Below are positions 7,593 to 17,335 of a stretch of DNA of 64,000 nt, in pieces; the stretch's first letter is position 1; each line of letters begins with the position of its first letter. The stretch is from Poriferisodalis sp963663635 (GTDB lineage Bacteria; Actinomycetota; Acidimicrobiia; Acidimicrobiales; Poriferisodalaceae), in assembly GCA_963663635.2 (NCBI GenBank), contig CAXXMY010000005.1, positions 1 through 64,000 of the forward strand, written 5' to 3'. The position numbers were made by a program, and so were the translations under genes. The notes under the pieces are model-generated. The model was not told the DNA's origin and made no database searches. It worked only from the letters and a program-made list of their open reading frames with translations.

Positions 7593-8742
7593 CGTGATGG
7601 GGCTCGAGTCAATGGGGCAAGGAGCTTCGCAGCTGCTGGCAGCGAGCACGGAGCGGTCTGTCGCGATTGTGCTGCTGGCCGTCGTGGTGGTGGGCTGGGC
7701 CATCTATGTGTTCGTGAACATTCGCCAGGCCAAGGCGGAGGTGGGCAGCGAGATCGAGTTGGCGCCCAACCGGGGCAAGATGCCCGACGATGACGAACTC
7801 GAGGGTCCCCGGCTTGAGAAGGTGCAGGCGTTCGGCGTGCTGATGCTGCTCGTGATGGCGCTGGTGCTGCCTGTGTACTGGATGCTCGAAGGAGGACGAC
7901 GCTCGGGTGCGGAGACGTCGTTCTCGCAAGACGCGATCAGCCGGGGCGAGAGCCTCGCTGCTGAGCAGGAGTGCACGAACTGCCACGGGGCCGATCTGGG
8001 CGGTGCTCGCTTTGCGCCGGTTGTGCTCGATATCGGCAACCAGTTCGCCGACAGGGATTCCTTCATCATCAACACCACGTGGGAAGCACCCTCGCTCGAT
8101 GACGTGTTCTTCCGCTTCGACACCGATGCCGAGACGCTCGACGAAACGAGTGAGGTGCGCCAGATCCTCGTGTACGGCCGAGGGGTGATGCCTGCGTGGG
8201 GCCTCGACGGCGGTGGCCCCTTGAACGACCAGCAGATTGACGATCTCGTCGCTTGGTTGTGGCATGAGCAGATCTCCAGCGACGAGGCGATGGAACGGGC
8301 GGCCAGCCGCAAGGCCGCGGAGATGGAAGCGAACCGCGACAAGTCCGAAGGCCAGGTGCTCTTCGAGCTGCACTGCGCGCGCTGTCACACGCCGCGCTGG
8401 CCAGGCCGCGGTCCGGTGCAGCTGCCGAACAACGGTGGATCCGTCGAAGTGCTCCCTGGTCCCCCTGGCGCCGGCCGGTACGGCCCGCCCCTCAACAGCG
8501 TGAGCTTGGAGCGCTTGTTCCCCGACATCGAAGACCATGTCGCGTTCATCACGAGCGGTGCAGCCGACAACGTGGCCTTCGGTGAGTTCGCACGTCTCGG
8601 TAATTACGGCATGCCGGGCTTCGAAGAGGTGCTGACCCCCGACGAGATCCGCGCCATCGCCGAATACGAACGAGGCCTCGATCCCGAGAGCCAGACTGCG
8701 GTTGAGTTCGAACGGCTGCACGAAGCGGGGGATGACTCATGA
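7585..8742 (+). CDS. Membrane diheme cytochrome c of the bc complex
   Basis: A 385-residue protein with two N-terminal hydrophobic segments (about 26-45 and 82-100) and two c-type heme sites, CTNCH at 130-134 and CARCH at 264-268. Two heme domains in one polypeptide recall actinobacterial QcrC, which lets bc complexes bind the oxidase without soluble cytochrome c, but QcrC has its anchor at the C-terminus. The GTG at 7585 overlaps the Rieske stop and has gaaggg upstream; the ATG at 7597 is an alternative. The 3' end overlaps the next gene by 4 nt, so the two are probably translated together. Confidence 0.9.
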   Translation: MDDVMGLESMGQGASQLLAASTERSVAIVLLAVVVVGWAIYVFVNIRQAKAEVGSEIELAPNRGKMPDDDELEGPRLEKVQAFGVLMLLVMALVLPVYWMLEGGRRSGAETSFSQDAISRGESLAAEQECTNCHGADLGGARFAPVVLDIGNQFADRDSFIINTTWEAPSLDDVFFRFDTDAETLDETSEVRQILVYGRGVMPAWGLDGGGPLNDQQIDDLVAWLWHEQISSDEAMERAASRKAAEMEANRDKSEGQVLFELHCARCHTPRWPGRGPVQLPNNGGSVEVLPGPPGAGRYGPPLNSVSLERLFPDIEDHVAFITSGAADNVAFGEFARLGNYGMPGFEEVLTPDEIRAIAEYERGLDPESQTAVEFERLHEAGDDS

Positions 8743-9563
8743 GCGCCTCACTCTTGGCGATCGTCAGCTGGGACCCGGTCCTGACCGGTTATCTGGCGGT
8801 CATCGTCGCTGTCAGCGTGCTGTGCGGGTCGGTGTACCTGCTGCTGGCAACCAACCTCGGCGTGCGCCTCGGATTCTTGGTGGCGTGGACCGGCCTGTGG
8901 GGCTGGATGCTGCTGATGTCGCTCGTGTGGTGGGTCTTCGGCATCGGCTGGATCGGCAGCCCGCCCGGCTGGAACGTCACCCACGTGACGGCTAACCCGG
9001 CGACCGTGCCCGTGGCGGTGGTGCAAGATCTCGCCAGCTATGGCCTCGATGAGATGCCTTCGGGGTGGACAGAAGTCGACGACGCCGATGCGCGCTCGGC
9101 GGCGGACAGTCATGTCGTGTGCAACGACGCTGACCCGCGGCGCTTGCTTGCCGTGAACTCGTGCCGGTATACCGCAGCGACCGGCTTTGTCACCCATCGT
9201 GTGCTGTTCACGGGCGGCGAGCGCTACCGACCCCTCGGCATTCCCGACAACGTCGTGACGCAGTACTTCTTCCCGAGCCGCGGGAAGCCGCAATACGCCG
9301 TCGTGCAGATCCAGTCGTTCGCGCCGAGGCCCGATGTTGATCCGAACCTGCTCGATGACGAAGGCAAGGTGATCTTGCCGGAGCCGCAGATCGACGACGA
9401 CGCGCAACCCTTGTCCATCGTCATGGTCCGCGATCACGGCAGCGTCAGGCTGCGTCCGGCGTTGTTGGCGATCTTCTCTGGCTTGCTGTTCGGCTTGGGC
9501 TGTTACCACCTGCACCGACGAGATCAGGCGATCTGGGCGGTGCGCGAAGCTGTCGGCCAGTGA
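8739..9563 (+). CDS. Membrane protein between bc complex and nuo operon, unknown function
   Basis: A 274-residue protein with two hydrophobic stretches near the N-terminus (about 15-37 and 44-71) and one near the C-terminus (about 228-250), which frame a soluble domain of about 150 residues. The Trp-rich second segment (GLWGWMLLMSLVWWVFG) is distinctive. It overlaps the diheme cytochrome c stop by 4 nt and precedes nuoA by 115 bp. Co-translation suggests a structural or assembly role in the bc complex. No family is recognised. Confidence 0.75.
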   Translation: MSASLLAIVSWDPVLTGYLAVIVAVSVLCGSVYLLLATNLGVRLGFLVAWTGLWGWMLLMSLVWWVFGIGWIGSPPGWNVTHVTANPATVPVAVVQDLASYGLDEMPSGWTEVDDADARSAADSHVVCNDADPRRLLAVNSCRYTAATGFVTHRVLFTGGERYRPLGIPDNVVTQYFFPSRGKPQYAVVQIQSFAPRPDVDPNLLDDEGKVILPEPQIDDDAQPLSIVMVRDHGSVRLRPALLAIFSGLLFGLGCYHLHRRDQAIWAVREAVGQ

Positions 9564-9678
9564 CCGATCTCCGAGTGACTAGTCGGATGGTGACTGGCCG
9601 GGCTGTGTCGAATCGGCTCGGGATCGGTCAGACTGGCACCGGAGTTCGACCGACGACGCATTGAGGGGGTCCGTGGGC

Positions 9679-10227
9679 ATGGAGCAGTATCTGCCAGTGC
9701 TGGCGCTCGGCGTGCTCGCTGTCGTATTCGTGCTGCTGAGCATCGTGGCATCACGCATGTTGGCACCGCGGCGCGACACGAAGGCGAAGCTGGCGCCGTA
9801 CGAGTGCGGCATCGTCGACCAGGCCGCCATCCCCGAGCGCTTTCCGGTTCGCTTCTATCTCGTGGCGATGCTCTTCATCATGTTCGACATCGAAATCGTG
9901 TTCCTCTATCCCTGGGCACTGGCCAACGCCGAACTCGGCCTCTTCGGCTTCGTCGCGATGCTGCTGTTTGTCGTGGTGTTCTTCTTGTCGTTTGTGTACG
10001 AACTGGCCATGGGCGGTCTGGAATGGGGACCCCGTCGGCGCATAGCGGCACCCCTGCCGCCCGCGACTCGCAGCGGTGTGACCGGTGTGGTCACGGTCGG
10101 CACTGTCGGCCGTGAGGCCGACGCATGGAGCACTGTCAGCCGCGAGGCCGACACCACCGCCGCATTGAGCGGCGTGACGCCCGGCGCCGCATTGAGCGGC
10201 GTGAGCACCTCCGGCGGAGCGGGCTGA
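9679..10227 (+). CDS. nuoA: NADH-quinone oxidoreductase subunit A (operon 1)
   Basis: Membrane subunit of complex I with the usual three helices and the conserved loop APYECGI. The core (to about residue 120) is normal length. About 60 extra C-terminal residues are low complexity and contain two in-frame duplications: GTVGREADAW/STVSREADTT, and AALSGV twice, 9 residues apart. The ATG at 9679 follows a gagggggt box at suitable spacing; the GTG at 9673 is possible. It overlaps nuoB by one base and is the first gene of the 14-gene operon. Confidence 0.9.
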   Translation: MEQYLPVLALGVLAVVFVLLSIVASRMLAPRRDTKAKLAPYECGIVDQAAIPERFPVRFYLVAMLFIMFDIEIVFLYPWALANAELGLFGFVAMLLFVVVFFLSFVYELAMGGLEWGPRRRIAAPLPPATRSGVTGVVTVGTVGREADAWSTVSREADTTAALSGVTPGAALSGVSTSGGAG

Positions 10228-10799
10228 TGGCGGGCATCGACGAACTCAAGTCGAAGCTCGGGATCGACGACGGTCTAGCCGGGCTGGGACACAACGTCTT
10301 CACCGCGCCGCTGGAAGAGCTGGTGAAGTGGGCGCGTCGTCGGAGCCTTATGCCGGCCACGTTCGGCTTGGCGTGCTGCGCTATCGAGATGATGGCAACG
10401 GGCACAGCGCACTACGACCTGGCTCGATTCGGCATGGAGACATTCCGTGCATCGCCCCGCCAGGCCGACCTGATGATCGTCGCTGGCCGAGTCAGCCAGA
10501 AGATGGCACCGGTGCTGCGCCAGATCTACGACCAGATGATGGAGCCCAAGTGGGTGCTCTCGATGGGCGTGTGCGCCTCGAGCGGCGGGATGTTCAACAA
10601 CTACGCCATCGTTCAAGGTGTCGACCAGGTTGTGCCCGTGGACATATACGCGCCGGGTTGCCCGCCGGGCCCCGAGACGCTGCTGCACGCAATCCTGGCG
10701 CTGCATGAGCAGATCCGCACCGGCGAGCTGACCCAGCGCCGCGCTGAGCGCGGCGGTGGCGCGGGCATTGCCCTCGACCACTCAGCAGGGGTGCGCTGA
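10227..10799 (+). CDS. nuoB: NADH-quinone oxidoreductase subunit B (operon 1)
   Basis: A 190-residue subunit that binds cluster N2, the last iron-sulfur cluster before quinone. The tandem cysteines in FGLACCAIEMM, the cysteine in GVCASSGGMF and that in YAPGCPPGPETL are all present. Start and stop overlap neighbouring nuo genes as TGATG. It is longer than its paralogue at 28778 by an N-terminal helix region (MAGIDELKSKLGID) and a slightly different C-terminus. It sits at the junction of the peripheral arm and membrane, beside NuoD. Confidence 0.95.
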   Translation: MAGIDELKSKLGIDDGLAGLGHNVFTAPLEELVKWARRRSLMPATFGLACCAIEMMATGTAHYDLARFGMETFRASPRQADLMIVAGRVSQKMAPVLRQIYDQMMEPKWVLSMGVCASSGGMFNNYAIVQGVDQVVPVDIYAPGCPPGPETLLHAILALHEQIRTGELTQRRAERGGGAGIALDHSAGVR

Positions 10800-11368
10800 T
10801 GGCGGACGCCACTGCGCCAGCCGACACCGACGGCGCTGTGTCCGCTGACGCCGCCGAATGCGGTGCTGTGTCCGCTGACGCTGCGCCAGCTGCTGGGCCG
10901 ACGGCCTATGGCGTCCCGTGCTCTGCCGAGCGAGGCCAGCTCGTCTTGCACCCCAGCCGAGACGAATATCTCGACGCCATCGGGATGGCCGCAGGAGACG
11001 GATTCGAGATGTGCGTCGACGTGTGCGCCGTCGACTACCTCACCAACCGCACTCGTACCCTGTCGCCCGGCGTTGCGCCCGAGCGCTTCGAGGTCGTCGT
11101 GAACCTCCTTGACATGCGCGGCCGGCGGCGTCTTCGCGTACGAACCCAGGTGCCGGCAAGCGACCCGCAGGTGCCCTCCCTCGTAGGGCTGTACCAAGGC
11201 GTCGAGGCGTGCGAGCGCGAGGCGGCCGATCTGTTCGGTATTGCCTTTGGCGGTCATCCCGACCCGAGCCGCATCCTGCTGCCACCTGATTGGGAAGGTC
11301 ACCCGCTGCGCAAGGACTACGACATCGGCGCCATACCGGTGCAGTTCAAAGCAGTCGAGGGCCGATGA
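10799..11368 (+). CDS. nuoC: NADH-quinone oxidoreductase subunit C (operon 1)
   Basis: A 189-residue peripheral subunit (30-kDa family). The signature ERE-AADLFGIAFGGHPD-RILLPPDWEGHPLRKDY is complete near the C-terminus. The N-terminus (about residues 1-40) is an Ala-rich addition containing the duplicated block GAVSADAA, 10 residues apart. nuoC and nuoD are separate genes here, unlike the fused E. coli nuoCD. It overlaps nuoD by 4 nt. Confidence 0.94.
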   Translation: MADATAPADTDGAVSADAAECGAVSADAAPAAGPTAYGVPCSAERGQLVLHPSRDEYLDAIGMAAGDGFEMCVDVCAVDYLTNRTRTLSPGVAPERFEVVVNLLDMRGRRRLRVRTQVPASDPQVPSLVGLYQGVEACEREAADLFGIAFGGHPDPSRILLPPDWEGHPLRKDYDIGAIPVQFKAVEGR

Positions 11369-12714
11369 GCGCGACGGCTGCCGTGAGCGAAACGCAGGGC
11401 GCGGCCAGCGCGGCACGGCTGCGCCGTCCGGCCGATGCGGTGCTGCGCATTTCCGAGGACGAAGCCCTCGCTGCCGCCAACGTCGATGACGGATTGCCCG
11501 AGGCCGGTTCGGACGCCAATTCGGGCGCCGGTACGGGCGCCAATTCGGGCGATGGCCCGATGCTCATCAACATGGGTCCGCAGCACCCGTCCACCCACGG
11601 CGTGCTCCGCATCGCGATGGAGCTCGAGGGCGAGACGGTGCTGCGCTCCAAGCCCATCATCGGCTATCTGCACACCGGCATGGAGAAGACCGCCGAGGAC
11701 CTGACGTACCTGCAAGGCCCCACCAACGTCACTCGCATGGACTACGTCGCGCCGCTGTTCACCGAGCTCGTGTTCTGCCTGGCTGTTGAGGACCTGCTCG
11801 GCACGGAGATACCGGAACGGGCGACCTGGATCCGGATGCTGATGTGCGAGCTGAACCGCATGAGCTCGCATCTGCTTTTCCTGGCGACCCACGGCATGGA
11901 CCTTGGCGCAGTCGGGATGATGCTGTACGGCTGGCGCGAACGCGAGGACATCCTGCGTTTCTTCGAATCCGTCACGGGCCTGCGGATGAACCACAACTAC
12001 ATCCGACCGGGCGGTGTGGCCGCAGACCTGCCCGACGGATGGCAGGCCGATGTCGAGCAGATCCTGACGATCCTGCCTGGGCGGCTCGACGAGTTCGACA
12101 CGCTCATGACCGGTCAGCCCATCTGGCGCGACCGCACCCAAGGCGTCGGCGTCATCACTGCTGACGAAGCGGTTGCCATGTCGGCCACGGGGCCGCTGCT
12201 GCGCTGCACCGGTGAGGCCTGGGACCTGCGACGCACGATGCCCTACCTGGCCTACGACGAAGTCGAGTTCGACGTCGTCGTCGGCGCATACGGCGACACG
12301 TTCGACCGCTATGCCATCCGGCTGAACGAGATCCGCCAGTCGATGCGCATCGTCGAGCAGTGCCTTGACAAGATGCCCAAGGGTCCGTACCGGACCGAGG
12401 ACCGCAAGGTCACTCCACCGCCACGCGCCCGAATCGCTGAGTCGATGGAAGCCCTCATCCATCACTTCAAGATCTTCACCGAGGGTTTCCGGGTGCCGCC
12501 GGGCGAGACCTACGTGGCTGTCGAATCGCCTCGTGGCGAGCTGGGCTGCTATCTGGTGTCCGATGGCGGTCCGAAACCCCAACGGGTGCACATCCGAGCG
12601 CCCTCGTTCCTGAACCTGCAGAGCCTCCCGCACCTCATGTACGGCGGGCTGCTCGCCGATGCCATCGCCGTCATCTCCTCCATCGACCCGATCATGGGCG
12701 AGGTCGACCGGTGA
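11365..12714 (+). CDS. nuoD: NADH-quinone oxidoreductase subunit D (operon 1)
   Basis: A 449-residue 49-kDa-type subunit that helps form the quinone site. MGPQHPSTHGVLR holds the conserved quinone-binding His, and the protein ends GEVDR as usual. At the position equal to mammalian NDUFS2 Arg85 it has Thr104 (LHTGMEK), as in Thermus and mycobacteria, so it cannot be methylated there. The paralogue at 30021 keeps Arg. The N-terminus carries about 65 extra low-complexity residues, including the repeat ANSGAGTGANSGDG. A 58-bp gap separates it from nuoE, the only sizeable gap in this operon. Confidence 0.95.
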   Translation: MSATAAVSETQGAASAARLRRPADAVLRISEDEALAAANVDDGLPEAGSDANSGAGTGANSGDGPMLINMGPQHPSTHGVLRIAMELEGETVLRSKPIIGYLHTGMEKTAEDLTYLQGPTNVTRMDYVAPLFTELVFCLAVEDLLGTEIPERATWIRMLMCELNRMSSHLLFLATHGMDLGAVGMMLYGWREREDILRFFESVTGLRMNHNYIRPGGVAADLPDGWQADVEQILTILPGRLDEFDTLMTGQPIWRDRTQGVGVITADEAVAMSATGPLLRCTGEAWDLRRTMPYLAYDEVEFDVVVGAYGDTFDRYAIRLNEIRQSMRIVEQCLDKMPKGPYRTEDRKVTPPPRARIAESMEALIHHFKIFTEGFRVPPGETYVAVESPRGELGCYLVSDGGPKPQRVHIRAPSFLNLQSLPHLMYGGLLADAIAVISSIDPIMGEVDR

Positions 12715-12772
12715 GCGTGTGGTTCCGCCGCGTCCGTGTGTGCCTCGCGCCTGACGGTGGGAGGGCAGCCCG

Positions 12773-13402
12773 ATGAGCTTCTTCAGTGACGAGAACCGGG
12801 CGATCACCCGCGAGATCATCGGGCGCTACCCCAAGCCGCGCTCGGCGATGATCCCGCTGCTGCACCTGGCGCAGTCGCAAGCCGGCTGGGTCTCGAACGA
12901 AGCGATGGTTGAGATCGGCGAGCTCGTCGGCACCACGTCCGTTGAGGTGCTCGGCACCTGCTCGTTCTACGAGATGTTCAAGCGCGAGCCCGTCGGCAAG
13001 TACCTCGTCAACGTCTGCGTCACGATGTCGTGCGCGTTGGCGGGAGCGGGTGAGCTGATGCACCACGCCGAGGAACGTCTGGGCGTGCGAGCCGGCGGCA
13101 CAACGCCCGACGGCATGTTCACGCTCGCTCCGGCTGAGTGTCAGGCAGCGTGCACTGAAGCACCGTGCCTGCAGGTCAACTACCGGTATCGCTATCGAAT
13201 GGACACCGAACAGTTCGACCAGCTCATTGACGATCTTGCTGCGGGTGCACTGGACCGCGAGATTCCGTCGCACGGAACCACCGCACGCATTCGCCAGCAC
13301 ATTCCGCCCGACCGTGCCGTCGGAGCCGTGCCGCCTTCGGGCGTCCACGACGCACCGGTGTGGTTGGCGCCGTCGAACGGAGCCGCGGGAGGCGCAGGCT
13401 GA
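12773..13402 (+). CDS. nuoE: NADH-quinone oxidoreductase subunit E (operon 1)
   Basis: Thioredoxin-fold [2Fe-2S] subunit of the NADH-dehydrogenase module. The four ligands are visible as CVTMSC and CQAAC, about 35 residues apart. Its length of 209 residues exceeds the usual 160-170 because of a Pro/Ala-rich C-terminal tail after about residue 155. It overlaps nuoF by one base. No paralogue exists in operon 2. Confidence 0.94.
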   Translation: MSFFSDENRAITREIIGRYPKPRSAMIPLLHLAQSQAGWVSNEAMVEIGELVGTTSVEVLGTCSFYEMFKREPVGKYLVNVCVTMSCALAGAGELMHHAEERLGVRAGGTTPDGMFTLAPAECQAACTEAPCLQVNYRYRYRMDTEQFDQLIDDLAAGALDREIPSHGTTARIRQHIPPDRAVGAVPPSGVHDAPVWLAPSNGAAGGAG

Positions 13403-14844
13403 TGGCCTCGTACACGGTCGCGCACGCTCCGGGATTCGTTGCCAACGACGCGCCTCGGATCGTCACGCAGCGATTCGATCACCCTGACAGCTACACGCTC
13501 GAGCGCTACCTCGCGACCGGTGGCTACGAGGGCATCCGGGCCGCCTTGGGCCGCTCTCCGCAGGACGTGCACAGCGAGGTACGCGATGCCACGTTGCTGG
13601 GGCGCGGCGGCGCGGGATTCCCTGCTGGGGTGAAGTGGGGCTTCTGTCCCCCCGGAGTGTGGCCGCGGTACCTGGTGGTGAATGGCGACGAGTCCGAGCC
13701 AGGTACGTACAAGGACCGGTTGCTGATGGAGCTGGATCCGCATCAGCTCATCGAGGGCTGCCTGATCGCTTGCTACGCCGTGGGTCTCTCGCAGTGCTTC
13801 CTGTACATCCGGGGCGAGATGGTGCTCGCGCAAGAACGCGTGGCCCAAGCGCTCAACGACGCCTACGCGGCCGGCTGGGTGGGCCGCAACATCTGCGGCA
13901 CTGAGTTCTCGGTGGACATTGTGCTGCACTCCGGCGCCGGCGCCTACGTCGTGGGTGAGGAAACAGCGCTCATCGAGAGCCTCGAAGGCAATCGCGGCAT
14001 GCCGCGGCTGAAGCCGCCGTTCTTTCCGGCGGCGGTGGGCTTGTACGGCCAGCCCACGATCGTGAACAATGTCGAGACGCTGGCGAACCTGCCGTGGATC
14101 CTCCGCCACGGCGCGTCGGCGTTCACCGCAATCGGCACGCCGACCTCGCCCGGCACACGGATGGTCGCTGTCAGCGGCCACGTCAATCGAGCGGGCGTGT
14201 ACGAGATCACCAACGGCACCACGACGTTTCGCGACCTCATCTACGGTGACGACTATTGCGGCGGGTTACGGCCCGGTCGCGAGCTCAAGGCGTTCGTTCC
14301 CGGCGGCGGCTCGGCCCCCTGGTTCACTCCCGCACAGCTCGACCTGCCGTTCGAAGCGTCGCAAATCGGCCCGCAGGGCTCGATGCTCGGCTCCGGCGCA
14401 GTCATGGTGATGGACGACACCACCGACATCCCCGCAGCTGCGCTCACGCTGACGAAGTTCTATGCCCACGAGTCGTGTGGGAAGTGCGTTCCGTGCCGTG
14501 AGGGCGCGACCTGGCTGGAGCGCATCCTGCGACGCGTGTGTAACGGCACCGGGACACCGCGTGATCTCGACTTGCTGTTCGAGGTGGGCGCCACCATCTC
14601 TCCCGGCGAGTTTCCGCACGCTGGCGTGCCCGAGCGCGGACTCGAGCCGAAGCCCTTCCCGTACCAGATGACGACGATCTGCTTTGTGGGCCCGTCGGCG
14701 TACGCGCCCGTGCATTCCGCGATGACGCTGTTCCCCGAAGAGTTCACCGCCAGAGTCGCGCCGAACGCGCATCTCGATGCACAAGTCGCGCCCGGCGGTT
14801 CGGTGAATGGCGGCCCGATTTCGGAGGTTGCTGTCCGTGTCTGA
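13402..14844 (+). CDS. nuoF: NADH-quinone oxidoreductase subunit F (operon 1)
   Basis: A 480-residue subunit that binds NADH, FMN and cluster N3. The glycine-rich nucleotide motif GRGGAGFPAGVKWGF lies near residue 65. ESCGKCVPCREG gives three ligands of the [4Fe-4S] cluster and a later Cys (ICFVGP) the fourth. It is the entry point of electrons from NADH in this operon. It overlaps nuoE by one base and nuoG by 8 nt. Confidence 0.95.
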   Translation: MASYTVAHAPGFVANDAPRIVTQRFDHPDSYTLERYLATGGYEGIRAALGRSPQDVHSEVRDATLLGRGGAGFPAGVKWGFCPPGVWPRYLVVNGDESEPGTYKDRLLMELDPHQLIEGCLIACYAVGLSQCFLYIRGEMVLAQERVAQALNDAYAAGWVGRNICGTEFSVDIVLHSGAGAYVVGEETALIESLEGNRGMPRLKPPFFPAAVGLYGQPTIVNNVETLANLPWILRHGASAFTAIGTPTSPGTRMVAVSGHVNRAGVYEITNGTTTFRDLIYGDDYCGGLRPGRELKAFVPGGGSAPWFTPAQLDLPFEASQIGPQGSMLGSGAVMVMDDTTDIPAAALTLTKFYAHESCGKCVPCREGATWLERILRRVCNGTGTPRDLDLLFEVGATISPGEFPHAGVPERGLEPKPFPYQMTTICFVGPSAYAPVHSAMTLFPEEFTARVAPNAHLDAQVAPGGSVNGGPISEVAVRV

Positions 14845-17335
14845 CACCACGACAGCTGACGCACCAACGGGGCCCAGCACGGTGGAAGTGACGATCGACG
14901 GCGTCTCGGTCGCGGCCCAGCCCGGCGAGCTGGTGATCGCCGCTGCGGAGCGGGCCGGCGTCTATATTCCGAGGTTCTGTTACCACGAGCGGATGAGCCC
15001 GGTCGGCATGTGCCGCATGTGCCTCGTCGAGATCGACACGGGACGTGGGCCGCAGCTGCAGCCCTCGTGCATGGTGCCGGTGGGGCCCAACATGACCGTC
15101 GACACCACCAGTGAAGCCACCCGTCGCGCCCAAGAGGGCGTGCTGGAGCTGTTGCTCATCAACCATCCGCTGGACTGTGCCGTCTGCGACAAGGGCGGTG
15201 AGTGCCCGCTGCAGGACCAGACGATGGCCTACGGCCCGGGGGAGTCGCGCTTCGTCGAAGAGAAGCGGCACTTTGAAAAGCCGATTCCCATCTCCGATCT
15301 CGTGCACTTGGATCGGGAGCGGTGCATTCTGTGCGACCGCTGCACCCGATTCGCCGACGAGATTGCGGGGGAACCGCTCATCGACTTCGTCGAGCGCGGC
15401 AACGAAACGCAGGTTCTGACGTTCCCAGGCGAACCCTTCACGTCGTACTTCTCGGGCAACACGGTTCAGATCTGTCCTGTGGGGGCATTGACCGCCGCGC
15501 CGTACCGTTTCAAGGCTCGCCCGTGGGACCTGAACCAGACCGAGTCCACCTGCACGACCTGCGCGGTGGGTTGCCGGATAGTGGTGCAGTCGTCGCGCAA
15601 TGAACTGGTCCGGTATCTCGGCGTCGACATCGACCCCGTGAACCACGGCTGGCTCTGCGACAAGGGCAGGTTCGCGTTCGGATCTGTCCACAGCCCCAAT
15701 CGGGTGACGGCGCCGTTGCGCGCACGACCCGAGACGGCTGCCGCTGCGGCGGACTTCGGCGCCTCAGAACCGTCGCAACGCTTCGAATCAGTGGACTGGA
15801 CACGAGCGCTCACAGCGGTCTCCGAGGCGGTGTCTGCGGCCCGGCCTGGCGCCATTGCCGTGCTTGGCGGTGCCCGAGGCACCAACGAGGACGCGTACGC
15901 CTGGTCGAAGCTGGCGCGCACCGTGCTGCGGACCGACCACGTCGACGCGCAGCTCGCAGACGGACTGCCCGCTGAGCTGGTGGTGGGTCTGCGGGGCGCG
16001 ACGATCGACGACGCGTGCAACGCCGACACCACGTTGCTCGTGTGCGGCGATCTACGCGAGGAACTGCCGGTGCTCCACCTGCGCTTGCGAGGCGCCGCCC
16101 GAGCGAACACCACGCGACTCATCGAGGTGACGCCGGCCGAGACCGGCTTGACCCGCATCGCTACGCGCAGCGAACGGTGCCGTGGCGGCGAGGCGGCCTC
16201 AGTGCTCCGCGATCTGCTTGACGGCGACGATCCGCTGAGCGAAGAGTTGGCGTCCGGCTCCGTGGTGGTCGTGCTGGGCCGCTCGTCGGTCGCCGAATCG
16301 GCCGACGCAGCAGCCGAGGTGGCTTCTGTCATCACTGCTCGGGTGCCGCACGCCCGATTCCTGGTCGCGTCTCGCCGTGGCAACGTGCGCGGTGCGCTGG
16401 ACATGGGGCTCGCACCCGGGCTGCTGCCAGGCCGCGCCCGTTTGGCCGAGCCCCCCGCCGAGCTCGCGGCCGCGTGGGGAGAGTTGCCTGCCGACGTGGG
16501 CCACGACGCCACGGGGATCCTGGCTGCGGCCGCCGCTGGCGAGATCGACGTGCTGTTCCTCCTCGGCGCCGATCCGCTCGGCGACTATCCGGACAGTCTC
16601 CTGGCGCGCCTGGGGATATCGAGCGCGCAGACCGTCGTGGCCGTCGACACGTTCTTGACTCAGTCCGCTGCAGAAGCCGACATCTTCCTGCCAGCGGCAG
16701 CGTTCGGTGAGAAGTCGGGCACGACCACCAATCTGGAAGGACGTGTTTCGGCCCTCGGTGACCTGGTCACCCCGCCCGGCTCAGCGCGTCCGGACTGGAT
16801 GATCGCCGCCGAGTTGGCCGTGCTGTGCGGTGGTGACCTCGGATTCGTGACCTCAGATGAGATCACCGCAGAGATTGCAGCCTTGTGCGCCACTCACGCC
16901 GACGCCGTGGGGCCTGCGCTTGAGGCCGACGGCGTGCTCGCCGTCGGGGCAGCATTTCAGCCGGCACTACCGCCCGAAGGGTCCGCCCCGCCCCGCGATG
17001 GGTACGGCTTGCGCTTGGTGTGCGGACGCACGCTGTACGACGACGGCGTCACCGTGACGCAGACGCCAGCGCTCGTCGGGCTTCGGACCGAGCCGGCGCT
17101 GCGCGTGCATCCGGTCGACTTGGACCGGGTCGGTGTCGCCTCAGGCACAGAAGTGGAGGTGCACTCCGACCGCGGTGCCTTACGGCTGCCGATCGTGGCG
17201 GACGCCGGTGTGGCCCGCGGGAACGTGGTGCTGCCATTCAACGCCGCAGGAATCGACGTCGGAGTCCTCATCGACATCGAAGCCCCGGTCATCGACGTGC
17301 GGATCGAGACACGAGTCCCGGGACGGTCCAACTGA
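14837..17335 (+). CDS. nuoG: NADH-quinone oxidoreductase subunit G (operon 1)
   Basis: An 832-residue large iron-sulfur subunit. The N-terminal [2Fe-2S] domain has CYHERMSPVGMCRMC and a further Cys. Next come HPLDCAVCDKGGEC, the [4Fe-4S] motif CILCDRC with CPVGA, then CTTCAVGC, followed by a molybdopterin-oxidoreductase-like domain without an obvious active-site residue. The GTG at 14837 has GGAGG 9 nt upstream and overlaps the end of nuoF. The C-terminal domain is Ala-rich and somewhat divergent. Confidence 0.94.
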   Translation: MSDTTTADAPTGPSTVEVTIDGVSVAAQPGELVIAAAERAGVYIPRFCYHERMSPVGMCRMCLVEIDTGRGPQLQPSCMVPVGPNMTVDTTSEATRRAQEGVLELLLINHPLDCAVCDKGGECPLQDQTMAYGPGESRFVEEKRHFEKPIPISDLVHLDRERCILCDRCTRFADEIAGEPLIDFVERGNETQVLTFPGEPFTSYFSGNTVQICPVGALTAAPYRFKARPWDLNQTESTCTTCAVGCRIVVQSSRNELVRYLGVDIDPVNHGWLCDKGRFAFGSVHSPNRVTAPLRARPETAAAAADFGASEPSQRFESVDWTRALTAVSEAVSAARPGAIAVLGGARGTNEDAYAWSKLARTVLRTDHVDAQLADGLPAELVVGLRGATIDDACNADTTLLVCGDLREELPVLHLRLRGAARANTTRLIEVTPAETGLTRIATRSERCRGGEAASVLRDLLDGDDPLSEELASGSVVVVLGRSSVAESADAAAEVASVITARVPHARFLVASRRGNVRGALDMGLAPGLLPGRARLAEPPAELAAAWGELPADVGHDATGILAAAAAGEIDVLFLLGADPLGDYPDSLLARLGISSAQTVVAVDTFLTQSAAEADIFLPAAAFGEKSGTTTNLEGRVSALGDLVTPPGSARPDWMIAAELAVLCGGDLGFVTSDEITAEIAALCATHADAVGPALEADGVLAVGAAFQPALPPEGSAPPRDGYGLRLVCGRTLYDDGVTVTQTPALVGLRTEPALRVHPVDLDRVGVASGTEVEVHSDRGALRLPIVADAGVARGNVVLPFNAAGIDVGVLIDIEAPVIDVRIETRVPGRSN